Assembly (NCBI GenBank): GCA_964036295.1
Contig: OZ038473.1
Coordinates: 12,724,501 to 12,788,500, forward strand
Reading direction: 5' to 3'
Length of the DNA: 64,000 bases
DNA from: Plumapathes pennacea
Taxonomy: Eukaryota; Cnidaria; Anthozoa; Antipatharia; Myriopathidae
Shown here one piece after another: positions 12,155 to 24,600 of the stretch; position 1 is the stretch's first letter, and every line of letters starts with the position of its first letter. The translations under genes and the position numbers were made by a program. The notes under the pieces were generated by a model. That model did no database searches. It saw only the letters and a program-made list of their open reading frames with translations, and had not been told where the DNA came from.

Positions 12155-13138
12155 ATGAATTCTGGATATGCTTACCTGGATTATCTGAATCTCTGACTGC
12201 TTTATGAGGGATTTTGAACCATTCTAGTCAGTTTTGCTCGGAAGGGTTGCCCTACAGTAGTAAGAAACATTACAAAGTTGGAGTTCGGAAACTCCCCAGT
12301 TGGAAGCCCGATAAATTCGTTTAAAATGATCAAATCTCATAAAATTTTGCCGATTGTACATTAATATAAATTGCCTACCACTATTCTGCTCAATGGATTC
12401 CAGAAATCCGCCAGCAAGGTTCGCTAAGACCGACATCGTTTGCCATATCAGGAGCCGAGGAAGCGGCCATCTTGCTAATGCTTAGGCGCCGCGCCACAGC
12501 TTCCCGCGCCTTCGCACCAGTCTTTCGCGCGCCACTCTTTGCAGCCGTTTCTGTATCATGAGAGCCTGGAACAGGCTATTTTATGCAATGACCACCGACT
12601 GGAATGACGTTTTCCGAGGTGTTTGATCAACGACGCGGTTAATTCAGTGCTCGGCAGTAAACTTTAAATTGAGAGAATTGATACTGGATTTTTTATTGTA
12701 TATCCCTCAAAGTGCTGAAAATTACATTGCAATGTCTCGGGAATTCCCAGAGTTCATGGCGGCAGGCTACTAACAAGTTCTACAACAAATTAACTTGTAA
12801 AAACCAATAAACGCTGGTAAACATATCATAATAATAAACTATAAAAAAGTAGGCCATTTTATGACAGATACAGATATCTGTTTCAAAGCGAGGTCTCGCG
12901 CGAATCCTTTCTTATGAAAAACGAGTTTGATTTGCATGAAAACTGGACATGCCACAAGAAACGTTTCGAAACAGAGGAGGTAACAGGAATTTCAGGAATG
13001 GCTTGTCAATGAAGCACCTACATGTTTGAAAGTTCTACAATTTTTCGTCTCTTAAGCGCGTCACAAGTCACAGAAGTACGCTAAAATCGCCCTGTGTAAG
13101 CGAGCAAACTTCTTGGTGTCCTGTACACTAGGTTGGGC
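12155..13138. other. Intergenic region between convergent genes A and B
   Basis: I see no coding exon here. A minus-strand frame at 12224-12436 has no recognisable motif. A TTTATT at 12692-12697 (AATAAA on the minus strand) lies about 440 bases beyond the gene B stop and is a candidate polyadenylation signal for B. Confidence 0.5.
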
Positions 13139-16100
13139 TTACACGATGGTAATAGTGCCCTGCTGGTCGCGATTCGAAAAATTATTATTCCTGGTACATC
13201 CGTAGACAAATGTAGCCGGAGCCGTAGACCTTTTAGTACGCCTCCTTCGGCCTCTCCTGGTTCTGGTTCTGCTCCTGCCAGCTGTACTTCCGCCTCCCGC
13301 AGTGACCAACGACCCAACACCGCCTGGATCTTTGATCCTGAATAACGGAGCCTTGTAAGAGGCAGGGGCGTCATTGAGTAGCCTGTTAACACGAGTACCA
13401 GCGCCCATGGTCGCCATGTCACGGGCCAGGTTTAATCCTGGGTTTGGACCGAGAACTTCCACGCGCTCATTGAAGAATGAACCACCATTGGGGGCAGGCA
13501 TCGGAGTCGCGCCACTTTGATCCCACATCACAAAATTACTCCTGTCGGTATCTACAGACAAGGGGGGCAGACAAATAGCGAGACAGACAGAGAAACGGCT
13601 CAGCTACAAAATCCCACTTGAATTCAACACTTTTGTGCAATGACCGCTGACTAGAAAAAAAGGTGATAGCTGACTCGAAATATTACTCACTTCGCCTGCC
13701 TTGGCCGTCATCGCCAGTTTGCCCATCTCCACCATTCGGTCCGTTGTTGTGGCGATTCGAACCTATTACACAAGAAGATCAACGTCATCAAAAAAAAAAA
13801 CGTCATCAAAGAAAAAAAGAAGTCAAATCGGACAGAATCGGAACACGACTCAAAGTTCTCTGCACCCTTCCTCACGTAAATCAGACCTGTGGTATAGCCG
13901 GCTCAGAACCAGCTTGAATATAACCTGTTTGTCCGGTTTGAGCATAGCCGGTTTGTCTGGTATAACCGGTAACGTAAGTAGTGACCAGATACAAACTTCT
14001 ACTTAAGATACATGTTTAGGTTGATTATGGAGAAAATGGCGGGCAATCTATTGCCCTTGTTTCAGGCTCCCAAAATACGTTTTTGTAGGTTATTAACCGT
14101 CTACTTCTATTTCGAGATAAAATTTCACAACGTGTGCAGGCCATGTTTTTCGCGTGCAAAACTTGATGTGTTAGAACTAATTTATAGTTGAGTATCGAGC
14201 CCCGGTATCAAGCTTCTTGGTTAAGTCTTTACAGACTACAAAATCCGCACTTGAATCCAAAGTCTTGTAGAGTGACCGCTGACTCAAAAATAAAGTGACA
14301 GCACGGCCCTCACCTGCTGTTTGGAAAGCCACCACTTCGCCGGCTTTCACAACAAGATCCTTGGGGGAATAATTGTATTCAATAGCCGGGTAAGTCTGAC
14401 CATTGTTGCCGCGCTTTCCAATCGTCACAACGTTGTGAATCACGGTTCCCTCGGGTACGTCGGCCGGTTCAACGGAAAACACGTGTGAGCGATCTTGGAA
14501 GGTGCGTCCATGTTGAGCGGTGTTAATAGCTTGGTTAAGCTGTACGCCTGGTGCAAGCTGCAGTGGCTGATTGTTGTCGAGCCTAAAAAGGTGACGTCAT
14601 CATCAAAATAAAATCCTATTGACTTATGGGTAAAAAATCCCAAAATACTTTGAGCGCACATTCTCAGCATTTCTCGCTGCCGCGGTTTTCCGCAAAGGTA
14701 AGAGGGAAGCTTGCAGTGCGCGCAGATGATTGTGTGTTTTTTTTTTATAATCTTGCTTCCCAAAAGTTATCAGAATTTTGTGCAAAACAAGCGAGGGCGG
14801 GGAACTGGAATAGTGAGCGTGCAAAGGATCATGAGCTTTTTACCCATAAGTCAACAGGATTCGAGACACTGTGAAAATACAATTTTGACGTCCCTTCCGT
14901 TGGTCAACATTCAGCGTTATTACTATCTAACAAGAGGTAAAATTTTACATCATGTACGAGCCTCATTTTTTTTTGTACAATTGACGTTACAGAAGGTGCA
15001 TTGAACTAATACTTGGGTATCCAGTTAGAATTTTGAGTTTCCTGGCCCAGTCAAGAGGCGTAAAGCCTTGCACGAGCTACAAAAAGTGCAACCAAATTTG
15101 TTTTCATTTCTAATTTTGTGCAATGACTGCTGACTTGGAAAACTGATCGGGTAAGAAAACTTACACGTTGTTGTCTGATCTGTCCAAATTCCTCGTCACG
15201 TCCCCCGTTGTGATGTTGTATCTGCAAATGTCAGAACCATTGGAAAGAACTTGTTTCAGTCTTTTCCTGCGTTCAGCTTTCACTTCTTTCATCTTCCGCT
15301 CCCCCCTCCCCCTCTGCCACTTTTTGATCATCGGCTTACATCAGACCCTGGGCCACCGAAGTGTAACCCAATGTTCCCACAAATATTTGGTTATGTGATT
15401 TCAGTCAAACAGTAAATAATGCAAAACCATATTTTCAAATAATAATAATAACAAAACAAAACAGTATTTAGAAATGAAAAAAATGTAACACGACATAATA
15501 ATATATTAATAAAATATAACGTATATTAATAAATATATATTATATATTAATAAAATAAAGTAATAATAAAGACTTACAAAATTCGCGTTACCATCGATAC
15601 TCTTCCCTCCACTCGTGGAAGTGTAATGAACTGTCGGATAAACCCATTGTAATTCTCAGCGACAGTAGGCAGTGAATCTACTACCGGTGGTGGCGCGGGC
15701 ACCAAACACTCCTCTCTTGGCCCAACGACCATAGAACAGTCGACAGGAAAATCCCAGACTCCTCCATTTGCTTCACACGTGGTTTTAGTTGTCATGGCTT
15801 CACGTTTGTACATGTAAGTCCGACCCATTCTCCATTCTCCTCCTTCTGCCGCGCAGTCCTCGGCATTCCAGGGAATCAAATTGTTGTTATTCACTCTACC
15901 AGGTTTGTAACAGACCCCTTAGGAAAACGGGACAGAAGCCAGCATAAAAACTTCTCCCACAAACGAAACAAACGAAAAATTATTCCGTATTGGTATAGTA
16001 GAATCACCAAAATGTGCTTTCTGTCAAGATGAAGCCGAATCCATCGAGCATTTACTCTTCTCCTGTACGATATCCAGTGAGTTTTGGAAACACGTCCTGT

Positions 16101-18553
16101 CCTGGTTACGAGACAATAATATCTATATGGGAACTTTGACCGAAACAGATCTGATTTTTGGAAAATTTGATGTGAAAGAAGATGTTACCTTGATCAATCA
16201 TATTTTGTTGTTAGGAAAATATTATATTTACTCTAGGAAATGCCAGCATAGTAAGCCTTCTCTTAGAGGTTTTATCGCCAGAATAGAACGTATATTTAAT
16301 ATTGAGCTCTATATCGCCAGGAAAAGAGACAAGCTACCTCTTCATTATAAGAAATGGGAAAAGTTAAATCACATTTTTGTTTCAGATCAAATTGACAATT
16401 AGTAACTAGTCGGTTGTGATGAGCTTAGTTTAGTATATATTAAGTCAGCCTATTTTTCTATACTAGCCCTTAGTGTGTTTTGTGAATATGCGTGGGATTG
16501 ATCTTATTTTGTTTTTTTTTCCTGTGTATGTATGTATGTGAAACAATGTAAAGTGCAAAAAGAAATAAAAACTTGAAGTGATAAAAAAAAATAAAAATAA
16601 AAACTTCTCCCACTAACAGCTTACACTATCCTTGGCTTGCACGTGACGTCATAGTGGCCATGTTGGTGGAACTTTAACAAAAGATTACTCATTATCTCCT
16701 ATTTATACACAAAGCCATAACCAACGACCAGACCTGTACGTCAAAAAATTTGAACCCGATGGATTCAAACCAAATACCAAAATAAGCAAAATCTACTACC
16801 CTATCCAGAGACAAATTCCAAACCATATTTCAGGCTAAAATTCCTGAAAACGATACCCTTTGGGGCGGCACAAACCTGATGTGGCTTATATATGTACCGT
16901 CGAAGGGAGGGGGGGGGGGGGGGGGGAGGAATTTGCCTGACTTTACCTCGTCGCTGGACATTCTGGCTTCTTCCCGCAATATTTTGCGCTCTTGCGCTGT
17001 TAACGTCAGAGAATAAAACAGCGATGTCATGCCAACAAGATACTCTCCAGTAGGGCCAGTAGTCCCTTTCCTCGGAACATTCGTAACCACGGCGTTGCCC
17101 GTTGGGATTCTGTCGAGTGCTGGTTGCTCTCCGTCGATTCCCATTGTTTCCAGTCAGCTGGTCAGCGGTAAATAATCCTGTGATAGAGTGGCAAATAGAC
17201 TTTTATGCTTATATAACGCTTGGCCTATAAGAAAATTAGACACACCACTGAAAAATAGTCAACACACAAATTTTCAGCGTCATAAAACAAATGCCGCAAA
17301 GTGCTGCTACTTTCAAGATTGTAATTTTTATAAAGTTTTACATGGTTGAGTAGACTTGACAGGCAACCTTGCCTGTCGACCTTTTATATTAATTACAGTT
17401 TTGAAAACAGCGGCACTTCGACAGACAGACCGACTCGTAGAACGACGACCCACAAGTTGGTAACCAAAGCAGAGTAGCGGAACCTCACCAGTATTTCTTT
17501 TGGTATTCTGACACGATCGATAATTTGCCAACGGTTCGTTCAAACCTTTTCTTCTTTCGGCTCTATTAGTGTTTTGAGTGCCACCATCTTCACCATTACG
17601 CAGACGGTCAGCGGCAGTTTCCTCGCCAACCTCCTGCACCATCGCTTGGATCACAACGTTAGATTCCACCTTATCGTTCCCAGGGCCACTCCCATGCTGG
17701 TTCGTCCACACCATCTCCATCCTACTTCCACTAGCAAAAGACTAAGAGAAAAGTGTTGTCTTTTTTTTTCACGTAACATGTCTATTATAGTTTCTTTTTG
17801 AATGTACAGATGGTTTTACTACCTGTATAGTTACAATTTGTCTTTTTGGTTTCAGATAGCTTTACATTAACACAGTCTTGTAGCATCCCAATGGACATAC
17901 TACAAACGTTTAGAGCTAAGTAAAAAAAATTGGCCAAACAGGTACAACAAAAAAGAAAGCATTCGATGCGATCTGCTAACGTAAGCAAGTGGTTCATGTA
18001 GTTCCCCGCCCTGCTGACTGGCTTCACCAAACGCTATATTTGAGGGGAAAATCGTTTTTCCATGGTGCCTAGAAATAACAATGCACATACGTCTTCGTAC
18101 CTCTACATACTGGTTCGCGGTTCTGGTGCTTGTCGAAGTGGTCGCTGAGGCAACGTTGTAACCGCCTCGATCGTTGTTCTGACGAGACAACAATTATTAA
18201 TTATTATTATTAATATTAATTATCATTAAGCTGCGCTTGAAACAGCACGGGTCTCTTTTCCTCTTTCCCCTTTTCTTCCCCTCCCCTCCCCTCCCCCGTA
18301 CGCCGCTTTTTGCCCGCCGCCCCACGATCTGCCCCTGGGTCTCGGACGATGGTAAGTAAGACATATAAATACATGCATACATCACCTGCGAGTCAAACAA
18401 GCGGTTGGCATTTCTCCTTGTTGCACTGGTTTCCATGAGACGATTGTTGCTGCCCCTAAAGTTATGCATGTAAACGTCCGAGACACACGAGGCCGGAAAG
18501 CACAACAGAAATACAAGCAGAAACATGACGTCTGACTGAAATAAGAATGGCAT
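13139..18553 (-). CDS. DD3-3-like secreted protein, gene B (9 coding exons)
   Basis: Exons in coding order: 18386-18553, 18101-18178, 17489-17741, 16947-17177, 15578-15917, 15165-15221, 14314-14582, 13691-13762, 13139-13551 (1,881 nt, 626 residues). All joins are in frame, with intron phases identical to genes A and C. The start at 18553 gives a signal peptide before DVYMHNFRGSNNRL; an alternative start 27 bases downstream would give a shorter one. Family landmarks are present: [45 protein letters not shown] and [12 protein letters not shown]. Unlike A and C, the last exon encodes a strongly basic run, RSRTRTRRGRRRRTKR, at about residues 582-597, which could be a furin-type processing site in a secreted protein. 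Intron 4 contains a LINE insertion. A run of 18 G (16909-16926) starts the intron after exon 4. Molecular function is unknown. Confidence 0.88.
14100..14300. repeat. Dispersed repeat ending TGACCGCTGACT (copy in gene B intron 7)
   Basis: The block carries AAAATTTCACAACGTGTGCA near one end and GTGACCGCTGACTC at the other. The same pair of motifs is found at 14881-15140 and 27425-27775, and shorter versions of the terminal motif at 13600-13655 and 25870-26000. It is probably a SINE- or MITE-type family. It spans the exon 7 donor side of the intron. Confidence 0.55.
14881..15145. repeat. Dispersed repeat ending GCAATGACTGCTGACT (copy in gene B intron 6)
   Basis: This is a more complete member of the same family: a GACGTCC and TTGGTCAACATTCAGCG start, then GAGGTAAAATTTTACATCAT, ending GTGCAATGACTGCTGACTTG just inside the intron beyond exon 6. 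A related start (GACACTGCGAAAATACATTC) occurs at 48002-48115 in SRP72. Confidence 0.55.
15944..16613 (+). mobile_element. 5'-truncated LINE retrotransposon insertion with 17 bp target-site duplication
   Basis: The element (15961-16596) lies between two perfect copies of ATAAAAACTTCTCCCAC at 15944-15960 and 16597-16613. It holds only the C terminus of a reverse transcriptase reading frame (about 15962-16402, stop TAG). A Cys-x2-Cys ... EHLLFSC zinc-knuckle of the zf-RVT type is followed by a short tail. The 3' end is an A-rich tail with AATAAA. It is inserted antisense in intron 4 of gene B, about 25 bases from the exon 5 acceptor. The zinc-knuckle type suggests an L1/Tx1-like LINE, which is tentative. 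The perfect duplication implies a recent insertion. Confidence 0.88.
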
Positions 18554-18570
18554 GCCAAGATTAAACTGCT

Positions 18571-18748
18571 AATTCTCTCAACCTCTCAAGTAGAAAACCA
18601 TAAATGATGCAATGAGAAATGATAGTTTAATCAGCTCTTATCTAAGCAAGGTATCAAAAGCCAAGTTCTCCTTACTGTATGATATATCTTTGGTGAGAAA
18701 CTGAAGGAGAAAATTGACGTTGATCACTCTTGGGAGTGAAGGGGTTAA
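18571..18748. repeat. MITE family 1 copy upstream of gene B
   Basis: The right end reads TGATCACTCTTGGGAGTGAA and the core matches the family. The left terminus is degraded. It begins only 18 bases upstream of the gene B start codon, so it may overlap the leader or promoter of gene B. Confidence 0.75.
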
Positions 18749-21645
18749 TAATGAGAATCCGATACATTTTGATCATTTTAGGATGACTTTCGTAAAACTA
18801 AAAACCATGCAAAGAAAATCGACACGAGTTGAATTTATGGCAACACTCATGTTGAAAATCTAAGATTGTAAAATGACAAACAAACAAAAAAATGCAAACG
18901 TTACCAAGAATATTTGGGGAAGTTAGGATTAACAAGATGAATTGTAAACGGGACTGCACAAAAAAAAAAAAAAAAAAAAAAAAAATGAAGCACACACAAG
19001 AGAAAAAATAAAACAGTGAATCTTGCCTGTAAAGTCAAAGAACGCCAAGAAGTGTGCCAAGCACCGGTCAAGCAACAAATAAACCGCCTGATGACACTTA
19101 TTTCTTTATATAGAGCGAGGCAATCAAACCTTTAATAACAAAGCCTTTGTCAAAGTCACTAAATCACAGTTGAAACATTCAGCTTACCAAATTAAGAGGA
19201 TCTAATCAAAGCCTACTTCTGAATAAAACAAGTGTTATCATTATTTTCATAACATTTGTCAATGAAGCTTCAAATGATTCCTTTCTTTTGGGTTTTAAAA
19301 GAACTTAAAGAAGGTGCAGATTAGATTCATTGAAACCTAGCAGCTGTGAACACCAAACAAGGACACTAGACTTCAAACAGGAAATATTAAGTATGATTAA
19401 AGTAAAATTAATGCATTTCAGAATAAAACAAAGAACAGAAACTAATTCCAGTTCTCTATTTTTAGATGACTTTCGAGAACCAATAATTACAGCCATTTTC
19501 GACCACCCAGGAGTCAAAATAATTTGCAGTTGACCTTATTTTAAAGAAGAGATCAGTGGTGTAAGGAGACGCCACAGCAGTTTGCTTGCTTGCATGAGTA
19601 GATCGCAATCGGGCATTTTTATTGTAGTAGTATACTACCAAACGTGCTTGGGACGGCCAAAAATGCAAAACCAAAACAAGCACACAATTACTTTCGACAG
19701 TTATTCGAAAATCGCTCTACCAAGTTTTCGACAACAATTAAAGTAACGAACAAACCAAAGAGCTTGTTTTCAAGAATTCAAATAGTCGAGTCGAGGAATA
19801 TATAATCTTATTAACCTTCGAAGAGTAATATGCATTTGACTTCTATTGATAAGAATAAATAAACCTGTCAGAAAACAGCTTTAAAATGTGCCAGTTTCTA
19901 TCGTCATATTTGACAAGAAAGGGCAGCAAACACAGAAAAGCCTATTCAAACTAAAGACAGCTGAAAAGCAGGTGCATATAATAATTATATTTAAAAAAAA
20001 AAACATCTAGAAAGTCCTTTGCGAGGTTAAACTTTAAGTGAACGTATTGTGAACTGACAGAAGGTTGGTGTGGGAATTCTGAACGTTGTAGCGGTATGTG
20101 TCAGTTGATGTTTCGAGCGTTTTGCCCTTCGTTTGAGCAAGGTGGCAACGAAAGGCTCTTCTTTTACTTACAAACCCGGCCTGAGATCAAGCAGGTCTAA
20201 AAAAAGATTTTCGACCTCAACAGCTGCTAATTAAATGATCATTTAAATGAAATACTTTTGACACAAAAATGGTCTGTGGCATATGCGACGTGTAACGGCT
20301 TTATGTAAGAGCAATATAGCGACATCAGTACATTATCAGCTTAATCTCGAATTCACTCAGTAGAAGTATTAAACACAAAAAAGATCGAGCAATTCCTCGT
20401 ATATATTTATCACTTTTGTTCAATATGATTTCTGCCGAAACAGGCAAACGCCGTGCGAACCCGAAGGCCTATAAGTCTAATCTTAAAAAGTCAACTGGGA
20501 CAAGATGCAGAGAAGTAACTATTACCCTCAACAATGTACAAACACACGAAGGAAAATTAAAAAAGGAAACAATTCTTTTACAACCGAAAATAGAGGACTA
20601 AAAGTAACAGCAGAAAATATTCTATTTGCCACTTCAACAGTCGCTAATGATCATTCGAATGCAGGATGCACACATAGGATCCCTGCGTAAAACACGACTG
20701 TGTCTGTGCAAGAATAGAGACATCAACACCTATTAGCTCAGCCTTGAATCCTTTTGTATAATATAAATCAATTTTGTCATATAAATTAACAACGTCTCAC
20801 TTGAAATTATTACTTCCACTTTGGCCATTCCTCGCAAAAGCCATCGCCATCTAATTATCGCCACGAAAATTAGAAAAATAACGCATAAATATAGAACTAT
20901 TACTTGCAACAATATGCAGACACAAGAAGAATGGGCAATAAAAGAAGTGACATAGTTTTTAACCATAATGAGAAAAAAAAAACACTTTCTATCACTTAGT
21001 CCAATTTTGAATTATAAGTAACACATACGTGAGATCAGGCGTTGAAAAATAGCCAAATTAACGAAACAGTATAAAAAACAGAGAGCACAAACTATCTTCA
21101 TTTGTCTGTTTTGCGCTAGTTATCTCCAGGGACTCATCACCCGTTGGATACAAGTAAGTCGTATCTGTTGGCACCCAGACCGGTCGGAGGTACTCGATAC
21201 ATAGACATCTGTTTCTATATGATCTATATGCATGTACTTCACTATAATGTAGCAAATGGCATGTGGTCTCTGGCTTGCTTTAGTTCTGGCAAATGCAGTG
21301 ACCATTAGGTTGGTCATTTGAAGAAAAACAAAGACATTCACAGCCATCACATCCGGCGATGTGAAAAACTCTCACGTACCAACTGTGGCAAGCAAAGATT
21401 TGTTTTGACTCCCTTTTAGACTCGAACTCGTTGGACTCTGATCTGAAATACTGACTTCTAACTTGAAATGCTTTAAATCAAAACTGAAGAGTTGCCTTTT
21501 GATATGAAGAGTTTGTCATTTGTGACGATGACATATGTTTATAATACGCTAATGATTTATATACTAAAATGATGTTCCAAGATCAGATCGTGTGTACTAT
21601 TTTCCTTATCTCATAAAGTCCGTCTTATTGGTTCGCAGGGGTAAA
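18749..21645. other. Intergenic region between divergent genes B and C
   Basis: No coding exon is recognised. A poly(A) run lies at about 18960-18985. Short frames on either strand lack motifs and splice partners. The upstream control sequences of genes B and C must lie here. TATA-like sequences occur near 21539-21570, but none is clearly placed. Confidence 0.5.
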
Positions 21646-24600
21646 ATGATGGCTAATCTACTGAAGGCTTTGGTGTCCATGCTCGTTATTAAGTGCTGCA
21701 TGGCCGATGTGTATATGATTTATCCAAGGGGAAGCAACAATCGTTTAAACGGACAAAACAGAAACAGGCAAAATAACAATAGAGTGTGTGATACTCAGGT
21801 AATTCATATCAGTCCACAAGAGACACGAATGAAGAAGCAGCCACAAAGAACGAGTGGAGAGAGGCAGACAGATAAAGACTAGATATACAAGACAAGAAGA
21901 TAACAAAGGCATACAGACACGGATAAACAAAACAAAAAGAAAGAAACAAAAGCAGAAAGCCAAAGATAAACAAAACAGAAAAATAAACAAAAACAAAGAC
22001 AAACAAAACAGAAAAATAGACAAAAACAAAGACAAACAAAATAGAAAGATAGACAAAGACAAAGAAAAAAGATAAAGATCAACAAAGACAAAAGAAGACA
22101 CAAAGAAGACAGGGACAAGCAAAAGCAAAAATAAAAGAATGACTAAGTGAATTACGACAAAAGGACAGAGAGAAAGATATATAAGACGCAAAAGACAGCT
22201 AAAGAGATAAAAACTTTTCAGTGGCAGTTGTGAACAATGATTAATGATTAGTGTGGCATTTAAAATGACCCTGTATCTATTTCTCACTTAGAACAATAAC
22301 AGAGGTGGAGTTAACGTAGCAGACAGGACGGCAAATCGGGCCAACAACGAGGAACAACAATTTTCTGAGGTAAAAAACACACTCTTACTGGACTTTAACA
22401 CACTGACGTTGCTTAACCCGAGCTTTTACGGAAACGAACCGAATAAATACGACCAGAGTCCGAAGATGCTACGGCGCTTAAATGGGCGAATTACTTACAA
22501 ATCTTACAAATCCTGCAACAAAAACTCTAAACGCGGAAATTTTCGCTAAAACGACTGCTGATCACAGAATTTATTTTGCAGCAAATAAAAGTGCTGTTTT
22601 TTAACTTACAATCCTAACTCACAGTTGTGGTGTCGGTTTCAGACCTATTTCGGTGGAAGTACGTTGCCAGTGAAATTCTTCGCCCAACATGGCATGAACA
22701 TTCGGAATCTGCAAAGCACAGTAATTGTGCAGATGAAATGTCAACCTGTCACCCAGCCCGCCACGCGACTCGCTAGAGCCAATCGGATGAGAGATGGAAC
22801 CTCGACTCAAACACAACAGTTTAACAGAAACAGCCGACAAGAGGGGGGTGTCGGTACAGTGCAGAGAAACAGAGCAATGCAGGAGTCCTATGAGGAATAC
22901 AGGAGGTGTGCAAAGACAGCACGTAACCAAGGTAACCGAGAAACCTCACAAGTTCAAAGTGTAGATTCTCTTAACCATTTAAGAAGAAAATGTGTGAGAG
23001 ATGTGGGGAGAATTAATATTTCAATCAGCTGTCATCTTAGCAAGCTATCAAAAGCCAACTTCTCCATACTGTAATGATATATCTTTGGTGAGAAATTGAA
23101 GGAGAAAATTGAAGTTGATCACTCCTGGGAGTGAAAGGGTTGACGTGTGAAAACCAGCTCTACAGAGAACTAAACTGAGGTCGACTGAGAGTTAACCCTT
23201 TCACTCCCAAGCTCAAAATACAGATTTTCCCAACCATTCAAGAAGAAAATGAGTGAGACACGTGTGGAGAATTAATACTTCAATCAGCTGTCATCTTAGC
23301 AAGCTATCAAAAGCCAACTTCTCCATACTGTAATGATACATCTATGATGAGAAATTAAAGGAGAAAATTGAAGTTGATCACTCTTGGGAGTGAAAGGATT
23401 AAATATAATAATACACTTGTTCAAGTATTTGCGTTTTTTTTAACTACAGGCCTCTTTACCGCTGACCAATTGCAAGGAAACGGACGAAATGCTGCTATAA
23501 ATACACGACAGAACCCGAACGGAGGACGAAGTGGTTTGGAATGTCCGGAAGAGCGCGATTACTATCCATATTGGCGGGCTAGCGACTGGTGGGACGCGGT
23601 GATTTTAACTGATGACACGACAAAATGTGCACCTATGGTACGAGAGAGCTTTAACAACAAACCAAAATGTAAGGAGAAAACAATACATTCAAATCCGTTA
23701 AGGGGTCTATAGCTTTTGCCTGAGATACCTTCCGTGTAACGTAAGCAAAACCAAGAAATTAGCCAAGAAAGACACTTAGCCAAGAAATATTCATTACTAG
23801 GCCTGATACTCGACTATTTAATAAATTTCCATTAGTTTGCCGTGGTGTGGACTCTTATTTACCACGATTTACGTCATCACATGGTCAAAATGTTGTGGAC
23901 TCACGAGGCGCTTCGCCGAGTGAGTCCGCAACTAATTTTGACCATGTGATGACGTAAATCGTGGTAAATAAGAGTCCACACCACGGCAAACCAGTGGAAA
24001 TTTGTTTTTTACCACAACATTTAGAAATATACAGGTAACTTTCGTTGTATTTCGCTGCAAAACGTGACATACTGGCGTCAGCATCGTTGTCTGGACTCTT
24101 ATTTACCACGGTAAATCGACCAATCAGAGAGCGAGAAACTAGCGTGTTGTGGTAAAAAAAGTCAGTTCGATGTATTTTCTAAAACATACGTTGTGCACGA
24201 GAAAAACGAGGTTTGCAGATGACGTGAAAATGCATATAGTAGCTAATTAGTAATGGTGGCGAACGCTGACCAACGGAAGTGACGTATTATGACGCAAAAA
24301 CGTATTATGATTTTCAACTCAGGGCTCTGCGACCTACCCGCGGGTACTAGAAACAATGTACTTATTCCCAACAACCGCGAGGAATGCGAAGCAAGGGGTG
24401 GAACATGGGGTTGTGTGTACCACGAGGCGCCACCTACACTCGGAGGGACTACTACAGCCAACGTTCAAAATTGCAGGCCATACGACCCGACTAGAGCAAA
24501 CCAGTTGACAGGCGCAATCCCGGCAAGAATACGAACGGGAAGCCCGCCCGAATGCCTGCCAATTCCAAAGAGTGAGGAAAACCATAACGGCGTCACTGAC

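Noticed and set aside
12224-12436. A 70-codon minus-strand frame between genes A and B
   Set aside because: There is no recognisable motif, no convincing splice sites and no relation to the neighbouring genes, so it is not annotated as a gene.
16830-17144. A 104-codon minus-strand frame with a Pro run
   Set aside because: It is an alternative frame across exon 4 of gene B. The Pro run comes from the intronic G tract at 16909-16926. The family-matching frame (YECSEERDYWPYW) is the real one.
21745-22287. A 180-codon minus-strand frame rich in Leu/Phe/Ser/Cys
   Set aside because: It is the complement of the purine-rich tandem repeat in intron 1 of gene C. The low-complexity composition explains the open frame and the apparent membrane-like character.
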